Source of the DNA: Beijerinckiaceae bacterium
Lineage (GTDB): Bacteria; Pseudomonadota; Alphaproteobacteria; Rhizobiales; Beijerinckiaceae
Reading direction: 5' to 3'
DNA: 64,000 nucleotides
NCBI GenBank assembly: GCA_947475995.1
Contig: CANJNI010000006.1
Location: 87,325-151,324 of the forward strand
In this document: piece after piece, positions 63,888-64,000 of the stretch
How the letters are laid out: each line of letters opens with the position of its first letter
Position numbering within the stretch: position 1 is the stretch's first letter
Position numbers and translations under genes: made by a program
Notes under the pieces: model-generated
Database searches by the model: none
What the model was told of the DNA's origin: nothing
Seen by the model: only the letters and a program-made list of their open reading frames with translations

Positions 63888-64000
63888 ATGCCGAGGAAAA
63901 GACACAAGGCGGAGGAGATCGTCACCAAGATTCGGCAGGAGTAAGTGCTGACCGCACAGGGCAGATCGGTCGCCGAGGCGATCAGATCGATTGGGGTGAC
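63888..64000 (+). pseudogene. IS3-family OrfA transposase remnant, in-frame TAA, truncated by window edge
   Basis: ATG 63888: MPRKRHKAEEIVTKIRQE*VLTAQGRSVAEAIRSIGVT; TAA at 63942-63944 in an otherwise continuous IS3 OrfA-like N-terminus. Confidence 0.8.

Overview
The window looks like a chromosomal segment of a high-GC alphaproteobacterium. Gene content and intergenic repeats suggest Rhizobiales (Bradyrhizobium/Afipia-like), which is an inference. It holds about 65 protein-coding genes and no recognisable rRNA, tRNA or CRISPR. Main blocks: (1) 0-7.7 kb, a catabolic cluster with two paralogous NMT1-type binding proteins, an SDR, an Asp/Glu-racemase-family protein, a LysR regulator with two tandem HTH domains, an amidohydrolase and a 4,5-dihydroxyphthalate-decarboxylase-like protein; (2) an FKBP, an orphan hybrid histidine kinase, a methylcrotonyl-CoA-carboxylase-like pair, an ABC-F protein and a degenerate SGNH-like protein; (3) 17.8-27.7 kb, a minus-strand operon with a ferric-type ABC importer, a class III CoA-transferase and two 2-hydroxyacyl-CoA-dehydratase-like subunits, one with no cysteine and the other apparently missing one cluster ligand, followed by a CXXCH/beta-propeller secreted protein; (4) 28-38 kb, a stress island (DUF883, DUF1469, DUF3618, SDR, Mn-catalase, SbmA-like ABC, AI-2E, PRC-barrel) with several EcfG-like promoters (GGAAC-N16/17-NNTT) that I located by eye; (5) 38-57 kb, a mosaic of organic/aromatic acid catabolism genes (TTT binding proteins, four more Asp/Glu-racemase-family proteins, BKACE, FAH, D-2-hydroxyacid dehydrogenase, RhmD-like enolase, pobA, dienelactone hydrolase, isochorismatases) plus an SGNH/OpgC pair; (6) a BrnT/BrnA module, EttA, a KAP-type membrane P-loop NTPase, a 2OG-Fe(II) oxygenase, a second OpgC, and a decayed IS3-type transposase at the right edge. 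The strongest leads are the cysteine-depleted dehydratase-like operon, the EcfG-type stress island, the tandem-HTH LysR, and a recurring pattern of enzyme-family members whose catalytic residues are replaced.
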